Of a stretch of 64,000 nt of DNA, positions 1 to 9,984 are shown piece by piece (positions within the stretch are counted from its first letter, which is position 1; every line of letters starts with the position of its first letter). This stretch comes from CAZRGV01 sp964599655. GTDB taxonomy: Bacteria; Planctomycetota; Planctomycetia; Isosphaerales; Isosphaeraceae. The translations under genes were made by a program, and so were the position numbers. Location: the NCBI GenBank assembly GCA_964599655.1, contig CAZRGV010000012.1, positions 1 to 64,000 of the forward strand, in the 5' to 3' direction. The notes beneath the pieces are model-generated. The model searched no databases. It saw only the letters and a list, made by a program, of their open reading frames with translations, and was not told the DNA's origin.

Positions 1-511
1 TCTCGCGGGTGAAGCGGACGCAGCGGGTGCACATGATGCACCGGTCCTGGTTGAGCTGGATCTTGTCGGAGACGTCCTTGCGAGGGTTGACGATCCGCTC
101 TTCGACGAACCGGTGAACGGCCTGGCCGTACTCATAGCTGTAATCTTGCAGGCCGCACTGGCCCGCCTGGTCGCAGACCGGGCAATCGAGCGGGTGGTTG
201 ATCAGGAGGTATTCCATGATCATCCGTTGGTGCGACTGGACCTTTTCGCTGTTGGTCACGAGGACGGTCCCATCCTTGGCCGGAGTCTGGCAGCCGGGGA
301 CCATCTTGGGGATCATCTTGATCTCGCCGGTTTTGGGGTCGCGGCTGCCGACCTCGATCTCGCACATCCGGCAGTTGGCGACAACCGAGAGCGCGGGGTG
401 CCAGCAGTAGTACGGGATGTCGATCCCGAAACGCATCGCGGCCTGGATGGCGTTGAGTTTTTCCCCTTCGGGAAGCGTGTATTCCTGGCCGTTGATGAGG
501 ATCGTCGCCAT
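1..511 (-). CDS. nuoG: NADH-quinone oxidoreductase subunit G, N-terminal part (cut by window edge)
   Basis: About 170 N-terminal residues of the large iron-sulfur subunit of respiratory complex I; the gene runs off the left edge. The protein opens with a ferredoxin-type [2Fe-2S] domain: Cys36, Cys47, Cys50 and Cys74 fit the N1b cluster. It continues with HPLDCPVCDQAGQCGLQDYS, the His/Cys pattern of the N5 cluster, and ends in CIMCTRCVRFTRE, the start of the ferredoxin-like N6a region. It is the last visible gene of nuoABCDEFG on the minus strand. The ATG at 511 gives the canonical MATILINGQEYTL start, about 200 bases after nuoF. The family assignment is firm; the molybdopterin-like part lies outside the window. 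Confidence 0.93.
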   Translation of the reverse strand, partial: MATILINGQEYTLPEGEKLNAIQAAMRFGIDIPYYCWHPALSVVANCRMCEIEVGSRDPKTGEIKMIPKMVPGCQTPAKDGTVLVTNSEKVQSHQRMIMEYLLINHPLDCPVCDQAGQCGLQDYSYEYGQAVHRFVEERIVNPRKDVSDKIQLNQDRCIMCTRCVRFTRE

Positions 512-707
512 CGGGGCCCCCGAACCCTGGAGGAACAAGCTGCGTCGAGACTTGACTGAGTTGCCAGTACGTTGGTTGGTTTTGCTTCCGAGCATCCCCG
601 GCGGCAAGGGCCGGGCCCACGGAACTAGATGGCCGTCGTCTCAAAAGCAATGGAGAGGCGGTGGCTCCCCGGTCGGCTTGAGCGGGCCATGGCACCGCCT
701 TGGCGCG

Positions 708-2114
<1,407 letters not shown>

Positions 2115-2222
2115 GTTCGGAATCTCCCAGCGAAAACGTCGGGTCGGGCGGTCTGTTCGGGTCAGAGTGGGACGTCGGTTGTTGGGACGTTCGGGTCGTC
2201 TTGAGGACGCGCCAAGGTTTCT

Positions 2223-2816
2223 TCAGTCGGTGTCGCCGGGGCCGCTGGCCACGTCCGGCGCGTTTGCGTGCGGACCGGAGACGACCGGCTTGGCGCTAGC
2301 GACCGGCTCGGTGACGGGGCCTTTTTTCAGTTCCTCGATCATCTGGTCAACCTTCTGTTCGGTCAGGGGACCGAAGATCCGCCCGTCGTCGGCCAGAGCG
2401 GCAGGGGCGAAGTCGCAGATTCCCAGGCACTCGGCGAACTCCACGGTAATCTTGCCGTCCGGCGTGGTCTGTCCCGATCCGACACCGAGCCGCTTGCAAG
2501 CGTGGGCGAGCATGTCCTCGCCGCCGTTGAGCATGCAGGAAATCGACCGGCAGACCCAGACCCGAACGTCGCCGATCGGGGCCTGGGGGAAGAAGCCGTA
2601 GAAACTCATCGTGTCGTGCACTTCGGCCGGGGTGATCTCGAGGATCTCGGCGATCTCGGCCATTGCCTGGTACGGAACGCAGCGGAAGTGCTCGTGCACG
2701 ATGTGCAAGGCCGGCAAGGTGACCGCCCGCTTGCTCGGGTATCGCGGAATGTAGGCGCGGATTTTCTCGCGAATCGCCTCGGAGAGCATCGGGGTCGTCG
2801 GAGCGTCGACGGGCAT
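2223..2816 (-). CDS. nuoE: NADH-quinone oxidoreductase subunit E (thioredoxin-like [2Fe-2S])
   Basis: 24-kDa-type subunit of the complex I electron-input module, carrying [2Fe-2S] cluster N1a. The four ligands are visible as Cys89 and Cys94 (CRSISC) and Cys130 and Cys134 (CLGIC), the canonical CX4C...CX3C arrangement. The N-terminal helical part (residues 10-75) is typical. I chose the ATG at 2816 because AAGGGA lies ten bases upstream; an in-frame TTG at 2837 would add seven residues. The last 40 residues are Pro/Ala-rich and probably disordered. It sits between nuoD and nuoF. Confidence 0.95.
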   Translation of the reverse strand: MPVDAPTTPMLSEAIREKIRAYIPRYPSKRAVTLPALHIVHEHFRCVPYQAMAEIAEILEITPAEVHDTMSFYGFFPQAPIGDVRVWVCRSISCMLNGGEDMLAHACKRLGVGSGQTTPDGKITVEFAECLGICDFAPAALADDGRIFGPLTEQKVDQMIEELKKGPVTEPVASAKPVVSGPHANAPDVASGPGDTD

Positions 2817-2899
2817 CGGGCAATTTCCCTTGATCAATTTGAGATTTGAAATCTCTTCAGAATTTCCAAATCACAATTTGTTCCGGCCGTTCGTTCAGC

Positions 2900-4135
2900 T
2901 TAGCGGTCGAGTTCGGCCGCGATCACGTTGAGGCTTCCCAGCACGGCCACGACGTCGGCGATCAGGTGATCCTTGATCAGGTGTGGGAAGACGGCGAAGT
3001 GGATGAACGATGGCGGCCTCGTGCGGGTACGCCAGGCGGTCTGACTGCCGTCGGTCACGAGGTAGTAGCCGAGTTCTCCGTTGGGGGATTCGACGGCCGC
3101 GTAGATCTCGTTCCTGGGGCTCTCCATGCCTCGGTTGGGCATGATCAGCTCGAAGTGCTGGATCAGGCCTTCCATGCTGTTGTAGGTGGTTCCCTTGTCG
3201 GGCAAGGGGAACTTTTCGGCGATGGGGACGTTGGCGGGTCCGCCGGGTAGCTTCGCGAGGGCCTGCTTGATGATGCTCAAGCTCTGGACCATTTCCTCCA
3301 TGCGGACCTGGAACCGGGCGTAGCAGTCCCCTTCGAGGGCGTAAGGCACCTCGAAGTCGAGCTCGGGATAGGCCAGGTAGGGCTGGTCCTTGCGAAGGTC
3401 ATAGGTGACGCCGCTGGCGCGGGCGATCGGACCGGTGCAGGAAAGGTTGATCGCGTCCTCTTTGGTCAGAATGCCGATGCCTCGCATCCGTTCGAGGAAG
3501 ATCTTGTTGCGGAAGAGCAGCTTCTCCATGTCTCGCAGAGCGAGGGGAAGGCTCTTCATCAGTTTGTCGATGCGGGCGAACACCTTGTCATTAATGTCGT
3601 AGAGCACCCCCCCGACGCGGGTGTATCCCGGGTGGAAGCGGTAGCCTGACATTTCTTCATAGATGTCGTAGATCAGCTCTCGCTGGTTGAAGGCATAGAG
3701 GAACGCGGTGAAGGCCCCGAGGTCGAGGGCCGCCGCGCCGGTGCAAAGCAGGTGGTCGGAGATTCGAGAGAGCTCGCCGAAGATTGTGCGGATGTACTTG
3801 CAGCGAGGGGTGAGTTCGATGTCGAGCAGCTTCTCGACGGCGTGGTGCCAGGCGATCTCGTTGTAAGGGGGGCTGATGTAGTTCTTGCGGTCGACGATCG
3901 TGACGTACTGGTTGAAGTTGAGGTGCTCCCCCAGCTTCTCGAAGCCCGAGTGGAGGTAGCCGATATGAGGGGTCGCCCGGACGATCCGCTCACCATCGAG
4001 CTCCAGCACGAGCCGCAAGGTTGTGTGCGTCGCCGGATGCTGCGGACCGAAGTTCAAGGTCCAGAGGTACTCCTTGGACTCGGTCGCCTCTTGACCAGCC
4101 TCGATCTCGGTGTCGTCGAGCAAGTTGGACGGCAT
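2900..4135 (-). CDS. nuoD: NADH-quinone oxidoreductase subunit D (49-kDa-type)
   Basis: Quinone-site subunit of complex I, homologous to the large subunit of NiFe hydrogenases and located in the connecting module next to NuoB. The protein has the family signature NFGPQHPATHTTLRLVLELD near residues 28-47, HIGYLHSGFEKLGE, and the conserved C-terminal end VVAVLGSLNVIAAELDR. The hydrogenase nickel cysteines are absent, as expected. Length (411 aa) is normal for a separate NuoD, so NuoC and NuoD are not fused here. nuoC follows the usual order, about 100 bases upstream. Confidence 0.97.
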   Translation of the reverse strand: MPSNLLDDTEIEAGQEATESKEYLWTLNFGPQHPATHTTLRLVLELDGERIVRATPHIGYLHSGFEKLGEHLNFNQYVTIVDRKNYISPPYNEIAWHHAVEKLLDIELTPRCKYIRTIFGELSRISDHLLCTGAAALDLGAFTAFLYAFNQRELIYDIYEEMSGYRFHPGYTRVGGVLYDINDKVFARIDKLMKSLPLALRDMEKLLFRNKIFLERMRGIGILTKEDAINLSCTGPIARASGVTYDLRKDQPYLAYPELDFEVPYALEGDCYARFQVRMEEMVQSLSIIKQALAKLPGGPANVPIAEKFPLPDKGTTYNSMEGLIQHFELIMPNRGMESPRNEIYAAVESPNGELGYYLVTDGSQTAWRTRTRPPSFIHFAVFPHLIKDHLIADVVAVLGSLNVIAAELDR

Positions 4136-4241
4136 GGGGCCTGTCCTATCCGCCTGGTGAAGTCCGATCCCACTGGAAGCTCAAATGGGATTTGAAATTC
4201 GAAACAATGACGATGGGGCGATTCCAGCGATGCAATTCGTG

Positions 4242-4775
4242 TCAGGATTCCGCGCGGCTGAGCCGAGGGAAGTTGTGCCGCTCGCCGCGACCTCGCAGGG
4301 GGTAATCTTTTCGCAAGGGGAAGGCTGCGAATTCCTCGGGCATCAGGATCCGTCGTAAGTCGGGATGTCCGTCGAACTTGATGCCGTACATATCATAAAC
4401 CTCGCGCTCCATCCAGTTGGCCCCTTTCCAGAGGGGCATGACCGACGGCACGCTCGGTTCCGGGTCATTGACCCCGACCTTCACGATCACGCGTTCGGAC
4501 GTGTCGAGATTCAAGAGCACGTAATGCACCTCGAAGCGGGCTCCCGAACCAGAATTGCCCGGATACTTCAGGTAATCCGTGGCACCGAGCTCCGAGAGCA
4601 TTGCGAACCCGGCCTTGTCCTTCAGCGCCTGGAGCGCTTCGATCATCCGTTCTTTGGAGACATAAACGCGAAGATTGTCGCGGAAGGCGGCCGTAGAATA
4701 TTCCCCCTCGGCGAGTATTTCGCGGAGGGTCTGGAGGATTCCGGCGTGTGGGTCAGTGGTCGTCGCGTCACTCAT
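4242..4775 (-). CDS. nuoC: NADH-quinone oxidoreductase subunit C (30-kDa-type)
   Basis: 30-kDa-type subunit of the complex I connecting module, with no cofactor of its own. The signature ERMIEALQALKDKAGFAML lies near the N-terminus. The C-terminal half has MEREVYDMYGIKFDGHPDLR and ILMPEEFAAFPLRKDYPLRG, the classic respiratory-chain NADH dehydrogenase 30-kDa motif. It is 177 aa and ends shortly after RGRGERHNFPR, which is common in bacteria that carry NuoC as a separate gene. It lies between nuoB and nuoD. Confidence 0.96.
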   Translation of the reverse strand: MSDATTTDPHAGILQTLREILAEGEYSTAAFRDNLRVYVSKERMIEALQALKDKAGFAMLSELGATDYLKYPGNSGSGARFEVHYVLLNLDTSERVIVKVGVNDPEPSVPSVMPLWKGANWMEREVYDMYGIKFDGHPDLRRILMPEEFAAFPLRKDYPLRGRGERHNFPRLSRAES

Positions 4776-4890
4776 ACGGCTGGCCTTGGCTTACCCCGGT
4801 TTGGTCCGGGGACCTCGTTCTCCCGTCCTGGGATGGGATCCCAGCGGGAAACCTGGTGGAAACGCGTCATTCCGACGCTCTGCGGCTCGA

Positions 4891-5601
4891 TTATTTCGTA
4901 TCGTCGGTCCCGAGCAGGGCGTCTCCGCCCGGCAAGCGGTAGCCGAAGCGGGATTCGTCGGCTCGTTCGTTCGCGACCGCGAAACCGGCGGACAGCTCAC
5001 GCTTCTGGGCGAGCATCTTCTCGCGCTCGTAGAGTTCGGGCAACCCAGTGCCGAATACGCGGCCGCCACGCTGGATCTTGTCTTGCATGTCCATAAGGGC
5101 TCGCAAGATCTGCTCGGGCCGTGGCGGACAGCCAGGGATGTAGACATCCACCGGGATGAACCGATCGACCCCCTGTACAACCGCATAGGTGTCGAAAATG
5201 CCTCCGGTGCAGGCACAGGCCCCCATGCTGATGCACCACTTGGGCTCTGGCATCTGGAGCCAGATCCGCTGGAGAACCGGCATCATCTTCATCGCCACTC
5301 GGCCCGCGACGATCAGCAGGTCGCACTGCCTCGGGCTAAACCGCATGACCTCGGCGCCGAAGCGTGCGATGTCGAACCGGCTGGCGCCGACGGCCATGAG
5401 CTCGATACCGCAGCAGGCGGTTGCGAAGGGCATCGGCCAGAGGCTGTACTTCCGGCAATAGTTGACGACCGAGTCGATGGTCGTCACGACCGTGTTTTCA
5501 GGAATCTCGACCCCACCGGCCGTGCGGAGGGCGTTTGGGTTGTTACTGAGGATCGGCGACGGGGCGGTCGTCGCGTCCGATCGGACGGGTTCTAACGCCA
5601 T
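4891..5601 (-). CDS. nuoB: NADH-quinone oxidoreductase subunit B ([4Fe-4S] N2)
   Basis: PSST-type subunit that holds the terminal cluster N2, which reduces quinone. Four ligands are visible: adjacent Cys63-Cys64 in FATACCGIELMAVG, Cys129 in CISMGACACTGG, and Cys158 in VYIPGCPPRPEQIL. The open frame extends upstream, but the ATG at 5601 gives a normal N-terminus and overlaps the nuoA stop by ten bases, indicating translational coupling. At 236 aa it carries a C-terminal tail of about 45 residues (REKMLAQKRELSAG onward) beyond the conserved fold. Confidence 0.96.
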   Translation of the reverse strand: MALEPVRSDATTAPSPILSNNPNALRTAGGVEIPENTVVTTIDSVVNYCRKYSLWPMPFATACCGIELMAVGASRFDIARFGAEVMRFSPRQCDLLIVAGRVAMKMMPVLQRIWLQMPEPKWCISMGACACTGGIFDTYAVVQGVDRFIPVDVYIPGCPPRPEQILRALMDMQDKIQRGGRVFGTGLPELYEREKMLAQKRELSAGFAVANERADESRFGYRLPGGDALLGTDDTK

Positions 5602-6080
5602 TCGAACACCCCCTTGCGCCAGGCGTAGGCGAAGGCCGCCGCCAGGACGGCGATGAACACCAGGATTTCGCCGAAGACCACGTTGCGGAAGACGGGCGGA
5701 ATCCCCACCCCCGCGCGGGAAACGGGGGAATTCGTCGACGGCTCTCCGGCTGACGGCTCCGGACTCGAAGTCGCTCTGTCTCCAGTTTCGACGGTCGCGG
5801 TGGCCACTGGGACATCGGCACTCCACTGAGCGACGGCCCAGGGATAGAGATACAACAACTCCACGTCGAACAGCAGGAAGGCGATCGCGACGAGGTAATA
5901 TCGCACGTCGAATCGCTGCCGAGCATCGCCAATGGGATCCATGCCCGACTCATACGGCATCTGCTTGACCGGCGTCTTGCGACGCGGCCCGAGCAGGGCG
6001 CTCGCAATGATCATCACTGCGGCGATGCCGAAGATCGCGATCAGGATGAAAATGAAGATTGGCGTGAACTCGGTAGCCAT
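5592..6080 (-). CDS. nuoA: NADH-quinone oxidoreductase subunit A
   Basis: Small membrane subunit of complex I with three transmembrane helices (about residues 8-30, 61-84 and 133-154). The conserved YESGMDPIGDARQRFDVRYY loop and FLLFDVELLYLYPWA are intact, and the end AWRKGVFEWR is canonical. It is 162 aa, against about 120 in most bacteria. The difference is a Ser/Pro/Thr/Glu-rich insert of roughly 40 residues (86-127) between helices 2 and 3. First gene of the nuo operon; a promoter-like pair and a CRP-like palindrome lie upstream. Confidence 0.94.
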   Translation of the reverse strand: MATEFTPIFIFILIAIFGIAAVMIIASALLGPRRKTPVKQMPYESGMDPIGDARQRFDVRYYLVAIAFLLFDVELLYLYPWAVAQWSADVPVATATVETGDRATSSPEPSAGEPSTNSPVSRAGVGIPPVFRNVVFGEILVFIAVLAAAFAYAWRKGVFEWR

Positions 6081-6116
6081 GCCATTCCTTACCAGCGGTC
6101 CGGATTCAGGCCGGGA

Positions 6117-6152
6117 GAGGCGGCTTTGTGAAACTGTTCACAAAGTCGCCTC
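6117..6152. promoter_or_regulatory. 36-bp palindrome with a CRP/FNR-type core in the nuo leader
   Basis: Inverted repeat with arms GAGGCG-CTTTGTGAA and TTCACAAAG-CGCCTC around a four-base centre, one unpaired position on each side. The core reads TGTGA-N6-TCACA, identical to the classical CRP consensus half-sites. It lies 37-72 bases upstream of the nuoA ATG and downstream of the proposed promoter, so it could be a repressor site or an RNA hairpin in the leader. The flanking T tract is on the wrong side for an intrinsic terminator of the minus-strand transcript. Confidence 0.6.
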
Positions 6153-6194
6153 GAAAAAAAACCCGGCCGTACGGTGGGTTTGCTCGCGAAGGCT

Positions 6195-6224
6195 ACCATA
6201 ACGATCGGGGGCCCGCCTTGGCAA
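6195..6224 (-). promoter_or_regulatory. Candidate sigma-70-type promoter of the nuo operon
   Basis: On the minus strand TTGCCA (6219-6224) is followed after 18 bases by TATGGT (6195-6200). Both boxes are within one or two bases of the consensus. The predicted start of transcription, near 6188, would give a leader of about 105 bases that includes the palindrome at 6117-6152. Confidence 0.4.
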
Positions 6225-6303
6225 GGGAGCAGCGCCCGAGAGTCGCGCTTTTCCCTGGCAGTCGACCAAACTCACCGAGGAAAGCGGACGTTTCCATCGA
6301 GGA

Positions 6304-7191
6304 TCAACGCGGCAAACTTCCTGGGCCCACGGGCGGAGGGGGCGGCGGAATGATCGACGACTCGATGCGCCGGTTTCGTTCGAAGGGACGGCTAGGCGAT
6401 CGCTCAATGGTGGGGGACCGCTCAATGCTAGGAGTTCGCTCCACGCTGGGGGATCGCTCCACGCTGGCTGAGCCACCCGATCGATAGGGCGTGGACAGCG
6501 GCGGCGGAGGTGGAGGGATATTGATCGAGCCTCGAGAATCCGCGGCGGGGGCGGACGGCGTGGAAGGAAGGGAGGGGGTTCGAGTTGTGGGGGCGGGAGT
6601 CCGGCCGGTTTCAGGGGATGTGCGAGCCGATGGCGCTCGGCCCGAAGTCGGACCTCCTCTTGGGGTTGTGAACGCTTCACGTCGCGCCGTGTATCGTTCG
6701 GCCTGACGCAGCAATTCAGCCCGTTTTCGAGGATCGCGTTCCCTCATTGCTTGGAAGTAGAGATCCTGCCGCTTCTGCTGATCGGCAAAGAACTCGCTGT
6801 CGGCCTTGGTGTCATTGGGAACGTAGGTTCGGCCGAGTTCCTGGTCATATCGCCGATAAACGTTGTAATACGGTACATAGCGGCCGCCCCGGGCTGGCGC
6901 GGTACCTGGAAGGTCGAAGGGGGAGAATTCCGGGGCTCCCTGGTCCATCGAATAGATCTGGCTGAACTGGTTTGCTGTCGCGGCGTAACCCGGAGCGAAA
7001 CGGCCCATGTTGGGCAGCGCGGGGTTCGTGTAAACGGGGTAGGAGAACGACTGGTACGGGTTGCTGTAGAGCATGTAGGGGATCGAGGTGGCGTACTGGG
7101 CCGAGCCTGAGCGGCTAGAACCGAGGAGCGCCGCGATCGCCAGTCCCACGAGAGTGGCTGATCGCCTGAACGTTCGATGCCGCGCGGTCAT
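6304..7191 (-). CDS. Secreted Pro/Ser/Arg-rich hypothetical protein with SxERSP repeats
   Basis: I do not recognise a family. The 295-aa protein has a signal peptide (residues 1-32, hydrophobic TLVGLAIAALLGSS, likely cleavage after GSAQ), then a Tyr/Asn/Pro-rich segment (YATSIPYMLYSNPYQSFSYP). A charged helical stretch follows (FFADQQKRQDLYFQAMRERD) and then a disordered tail with polyproline runs. Near residues 245-270 it has about five copies of a short unit of the SVERSP/SIERSP type, mirrored as imperfect direct repeats in the DNA. Probably an envelope or extracellular protein. It is transcribed toward nuoA with about 220 bases between. Confidence 0.75.
   Translation of the reverse strand: MTARHRTFRRSATLVGLAIAALLGSSRSGSAQYATSIPYMLYSNPYQSFSYPVYTNPALPNMGRFAPGYAATANQFSQIYSMDQGAPEFSPFDLPGTAPARGGRYVPYYNVYRRYDQELGRTYVPNDTKADSEFFADQQKRQDLYFQAMRERDPRKRAELLRQAERYTARREAFTTPRGGPTSGRAPSARTSPETGRTPAPTTRTPSLPSTPSAPAADSRGSINIPPPPPPLSTPYRSGGSASVERSPSVERTPSIERSPTIERSPSRPFERNRRIESSIIPPPPPPVGPGSLPR
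6396..6478 (-). repeat. Short tandem repeat coding for SxERSP units
   Basis: Within the preceding coding region, units of 15-18 bases resembling CGCTCAATG/CGCTCCACG followed by GGGGGA or AGGAGT are repeated about five times. They encode Ser-(Val/Ile)-Glu-Arg-(Ser/Thr)-Pro. The copies differ by a few bases, so the array is not freshly expanded. Confidence 0.6.
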
Positions 7192-7492
7192 GATCCGCCT
7201 CCCTCCGCCACGTCCTCAGGCCGTTCGCATCCACCGGTTCTCGCGCCGATCCGGTCCTGGACGGGGAGGTTCTTCCCACCAGGCCAATACGAATTGTATC
7301 ACGCGGATGGGAACACACCCAAGAAAAACCAATTGGTTTCCTTGACAAAACCGTCAGGGACGGATCAAGAACGTCTTTCCCACGGTTGACGCGCTCTCGA
7401 CGAACAGGTGCGCTTGTATGGTTTGCGCTGGAACGGTTCCCGCGCCTCCAAACACACTCCAGGGTGTGCGGTGGAAGCCAGTCCGATCGGTT
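7192..7492. other. Intergenic stretch with a candidate promoter
   Basis: About 300 bases without a supportable gene, between the stop of the sulfotransferase and the start of the secreted Pro-rich protein, both on the minus strand. A minus-strand pair TTGGGT (7317-7322) and TACAAT (7293-7298) with an 18-base spacer could drive the Pro-rich gene. Short overlapping frames here show no recognisable protein. Confidence 0.5.
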
Positions 7493-8489
7493 TTATTTGT
7501 TGTGCCGAACCCGCGAGGATGACTCCCACGAAGACGGTTGTAGCCAGTGCGGACCTGATAAGCGTTGTGCCACGCGGTGGACCCTTCGAGCCAGGCGGAC
7601 GGACCAGGGGGTCGGGCACTCGACCATGGCAAGCCGGGCGCGGAGAGCTTCGAGTTCCGCCCGAGCCTTGTCCACTTCCTGGTACAAGTCGTTGATGGTC
7701 TGGCGCTGGGTCTCGATTCGGTTGCGAAGGGACTCAGGCGACTCGGCCCAGGTCAGGTCGCTCTCGTAGCCTCGAGCTAGTAGCCAGTCGCCGACGATCT
7801 CGGCGAGGAGAGCTCGCTGGGCGGGCGTGGCGTCGTCTCGCCAGCCTCCCACGCGGCCGTCTCTCAGGTGGTTCCAGTGCAAGAGAGTTTGAGGATCGTA
7901 GCTCAGGGCGTTGCCGGGATCCGACAAGTCGATTCCCTGCTCTCCCATTGAGCGCTGGATCTCCTCGGTCCGCCGCCGATTGGCCTCCAGTGAGTACTCG
8001 TCGGCGATCGCCTCGGCCTCACCGGCATCGAGCGTAAGCCCCNNNNNNNNNNNNNNNAATCGCCTCAACGCTGCCGACGGGGTTCGCCAGGATGGATTCG
8101 TAACGCTGGCAGAGCAAGCGGGGCTGGGCGGTCCAGAAACGGTCGCTGTCCAGAATCGCGTGGAGGAACCGACGACGGATGACCACTTCATCGAAATTGG
8201 CCCGGAGCTTGTGAATCAGAGAATAGGCCACGTCCCGGAGATCGCGATACGCATAGAGCGCCAGGGCACGGCCCTCGGCCAAGGCAGGGGCGAACCGTGG
8301 GTCACCATCGTGCGACTTGAGGATGTACCAGGTTGAAGAGTCGGCGCCCGAGTCCTCGTGAGTGGCGTACTGCTCACCAACCAGGAACCCCAGCCGTTGG
8401 CACGCTCGACGTCGTTCCAGCAAGTGGCAGGCGACCTCATACTGCCAGGTGGAACAAGAGCGGTACATGCCGACGCAGAAGACGTACAT
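7493..8489 (-). CDS. Sulfotransferase-family protein, interrupted by an assembly gap
   Basis: Likely PAPS-dependent sulfotransferase. The N-terminus MYVFCVGMYRSCSTWQYE is the 5'-phosphosulfate-binding loop, and YAYRDLRDVAYSLIHKL resembles the 3'-phosphate motif with conserved Arg and Ser. After 15 N (8043-8057) the protein continues in another frame (GLTLDAGEAEAIADEY onward) and ends in a helical, Glu/Arg-rich tail (NRIETQRQTINDLYQEVDK). The frame change at the N run most simply means the gap length is wrong, not that the gene is dead. Acceptor unknown; carbohydrate or lipid sulfation is a guess. Confidence 0.7.
8043..8057. other. Assembly gap (15 N) inside the sulfotransferase gene
   Basis: Run of 15 undetermined bases. 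The coding frame before and after it differs, so the true length is not 15 modulo 3. Confidence 0.98.
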
Positions 8490-8763
8490 GCCTCAGCCTC
8501 GATTTGAACCGGCGTCCGACGAATTGAGCCGATGGAAAGGGCCGCTCGGACATGGGGGGTTACGCGACGAGAGGCAGGACGGAGACCGACCGCGAGCGGG
8601 GTCTGGGTATCAGAACATCGCGTTTCTGTCAACGACAATCGGCGATCGAAAGGCATCCACTAAAGCCAGTCTGGGAATGGCCGCGCCAACGCGGCATCGA
8701 ACCTGGAAGCGGCCCAACCCGGATGATCCGGTCGATCCGTACGTCCGGCGCCGACTCTCCTCT

Positions 8764-9207
8764 TCACGACCTGAGTACCAGCGCCACACCGGCCAGCAGG
8801 AGAATCGCGCCCAGGATCCTCGGGAGGCTGAGCGGATGCGTCTCAAAGCCGATCAGGCCGAAATGGTCGAGGGCGAGTGAGGCGAGAATTTGGCCAGTGA
8901 CGATTGCGCCGAGCCAGCCCGCAGCTCCGAGCTGCCTGGCGAACGCGGCCGAGGCCGCAACGTAGCAAGCCCCCACGACGCCACCCATCCAGATCCACCA
9001 GGGAGCCGCCGCGACGAGCTCGCCCTTTGGCTTCGGCGGCGCAACGGCCAGTGCGATCACGGTCAGGCAAAGGAAACCCACGCCGAAGTTGGTCATCGCG
9101 GCCGGGATCGGGTGACCCAGTTTCGATCGGAGATGGCTATTGAACCCGACCTGGAACGCCAGACCCGCCCCGGCCAGCAGGGCGATCATCGCGAACAACA
9201 GCTTCAT
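8764..9207 (-). CDS. DMT-type small membrane protein (DUF606/YdcZ family)
   Basis: A 147-aa hydrophobic protein with about five transmembrane segments. It starts MKLLFAMIALLAGAGLAFQ and contains FNSHLRSKLGHPIPAAMTNFGVG and GAAGWLGAIVTGQILASL. This pattern (inner-membrane segments around a polar GFNSxLR motif) fits the YdcZ/DUF606 branch of the drug/metabolite transporter superfamily, half-size transporters that probably dimerise. Substrate unknown. It is followed by a Tat-exported cupin gene upstream, separated by only about 20 bases, so the two may be co-transcribed. Confidence 0.8.
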   Translation of the reverse strand: MKLLFAMIALLAGAGLAFQVGFNSHLRSKLGHPIPAAMTNFGVGFLCLTVIALAVAPPKPKGELVAAAPWWIWMGGVVGACYVAASAAFARQLGAAGWLGAIVTGQILASLALDHFGLIGFETHPLSLPRILGAILLLAGVALVLRS

Positions 9208-9225
9208 GCGAACTCATATCCCGGA

Positions 9226-9984
9226 TCAGCCATACAATCGGTTCGCCTGACCGTAGCTGATTTTCGGAGCCTTGAAAAGTCCTCCCGAGAGCTTCTCCCC
9301 GAGCGGGTCGACATACACACGACCAGCTCGATTCGGATTCTCAGGGTTATAGCCGATGACGTGGATGTTGAAGAGGAAGCCGGTGTCGCTCTCCGCTGTG
9401 AACCAGTGGACGTTGTCCTTGTGGTCGGAAATCGTCGAGAACTCGCCGGGACCGAACGACTGGTCAATAGTGGGCCGGACGATGTAATGATCCTTGTGAT
9501 CTTCAAGGCGGTCCCAGTGCCGACCTCGGAAGTTTCCTTTCAGGATCAGGAAGCCGGTGGACATGTTGTCGTGACCGTGCGGGATCACCGAGCGTCCCTT
9601 GGTCATCGCGAAGATCTGCCGGCCGAAAACGAGCTGGGTGGGCAGCCCGGAGACGTTCTTGAAGTCAACCGGCAGGCTTCGGGCTCCCTTGGCCGGGTAG
9701 TTGACACCGGCGGCCATGCGATCGAAGTCGAGCGTCTTCAACAACGCGGGCAGATCGACGTGGCGATACAGGTCTTCGAGGGCCTTCTGGAATTCAAGAT
9801 CTTTGAGTTTCTGATCCTTGAGGTCGCGGCCGATGGAGTCGAGCCGATTGAGCCAGTCGGTGATGATCGGCTCGACATCCTTGCCGAAGAGGCGATGTGA
9901 CGCAAGGCCATCGATCAAGGCCAGCGCGGTGAGCGATTGCAACGCGTGTCGGGTGAATTCGCGGCGCGTGGTGGGCAACGACAT
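9226..9984 (-). CDS. Tat-exported cupin-fold protein
   Basis: A 252-aa protein of unknown function. The start at 9984 gives MSLPTTRREFTRHALQSL, a twin-arginine signal followed by a hydrophobic segment; the open frame upstream of it is not coding in character. The middle has a cupin-like metal-site pattern (SVIPHGHDNMSTGFLILKG with two His) and a second strand pair containing FSTISDHKDNVHWFTAESD, so a metal-dependent beta-barrel is likely. Tat export fits a periplasmic protein folded with its cofactor. Adjacent to the small DMT-type gene. Confidence 0.75.
   Translation of the reverse strand: MSLPTTRREFTRHALQSLTALALIDGLASHRLFGKDVEPIITDWLNRLDSIGRDLKDQKLKDLEFQKALEDLYRHVDLPALLKTLDFDRMAAGVNYPAKGARSLPVDFKNVSGLPTQLVFGRQIFAMTKGRSVIPHGHDNMSTGFLILKGNFRGRHWDRLEDHKDHYIVRPTIDQSFGPGEFSTISDHKDNVHWFTAESDTGFLFNIHVIGYNPENPNRAGRVYVDPLGEKLSGGLFKAPKISYGQANRLYG

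Noticed and set aside
6117..6152. Palindrome before nuoA as an intrinsic terminator
   Set aside because: On the transcribed minus strand the T tract comes before the stem, not after it; the plus strand has A residues there.
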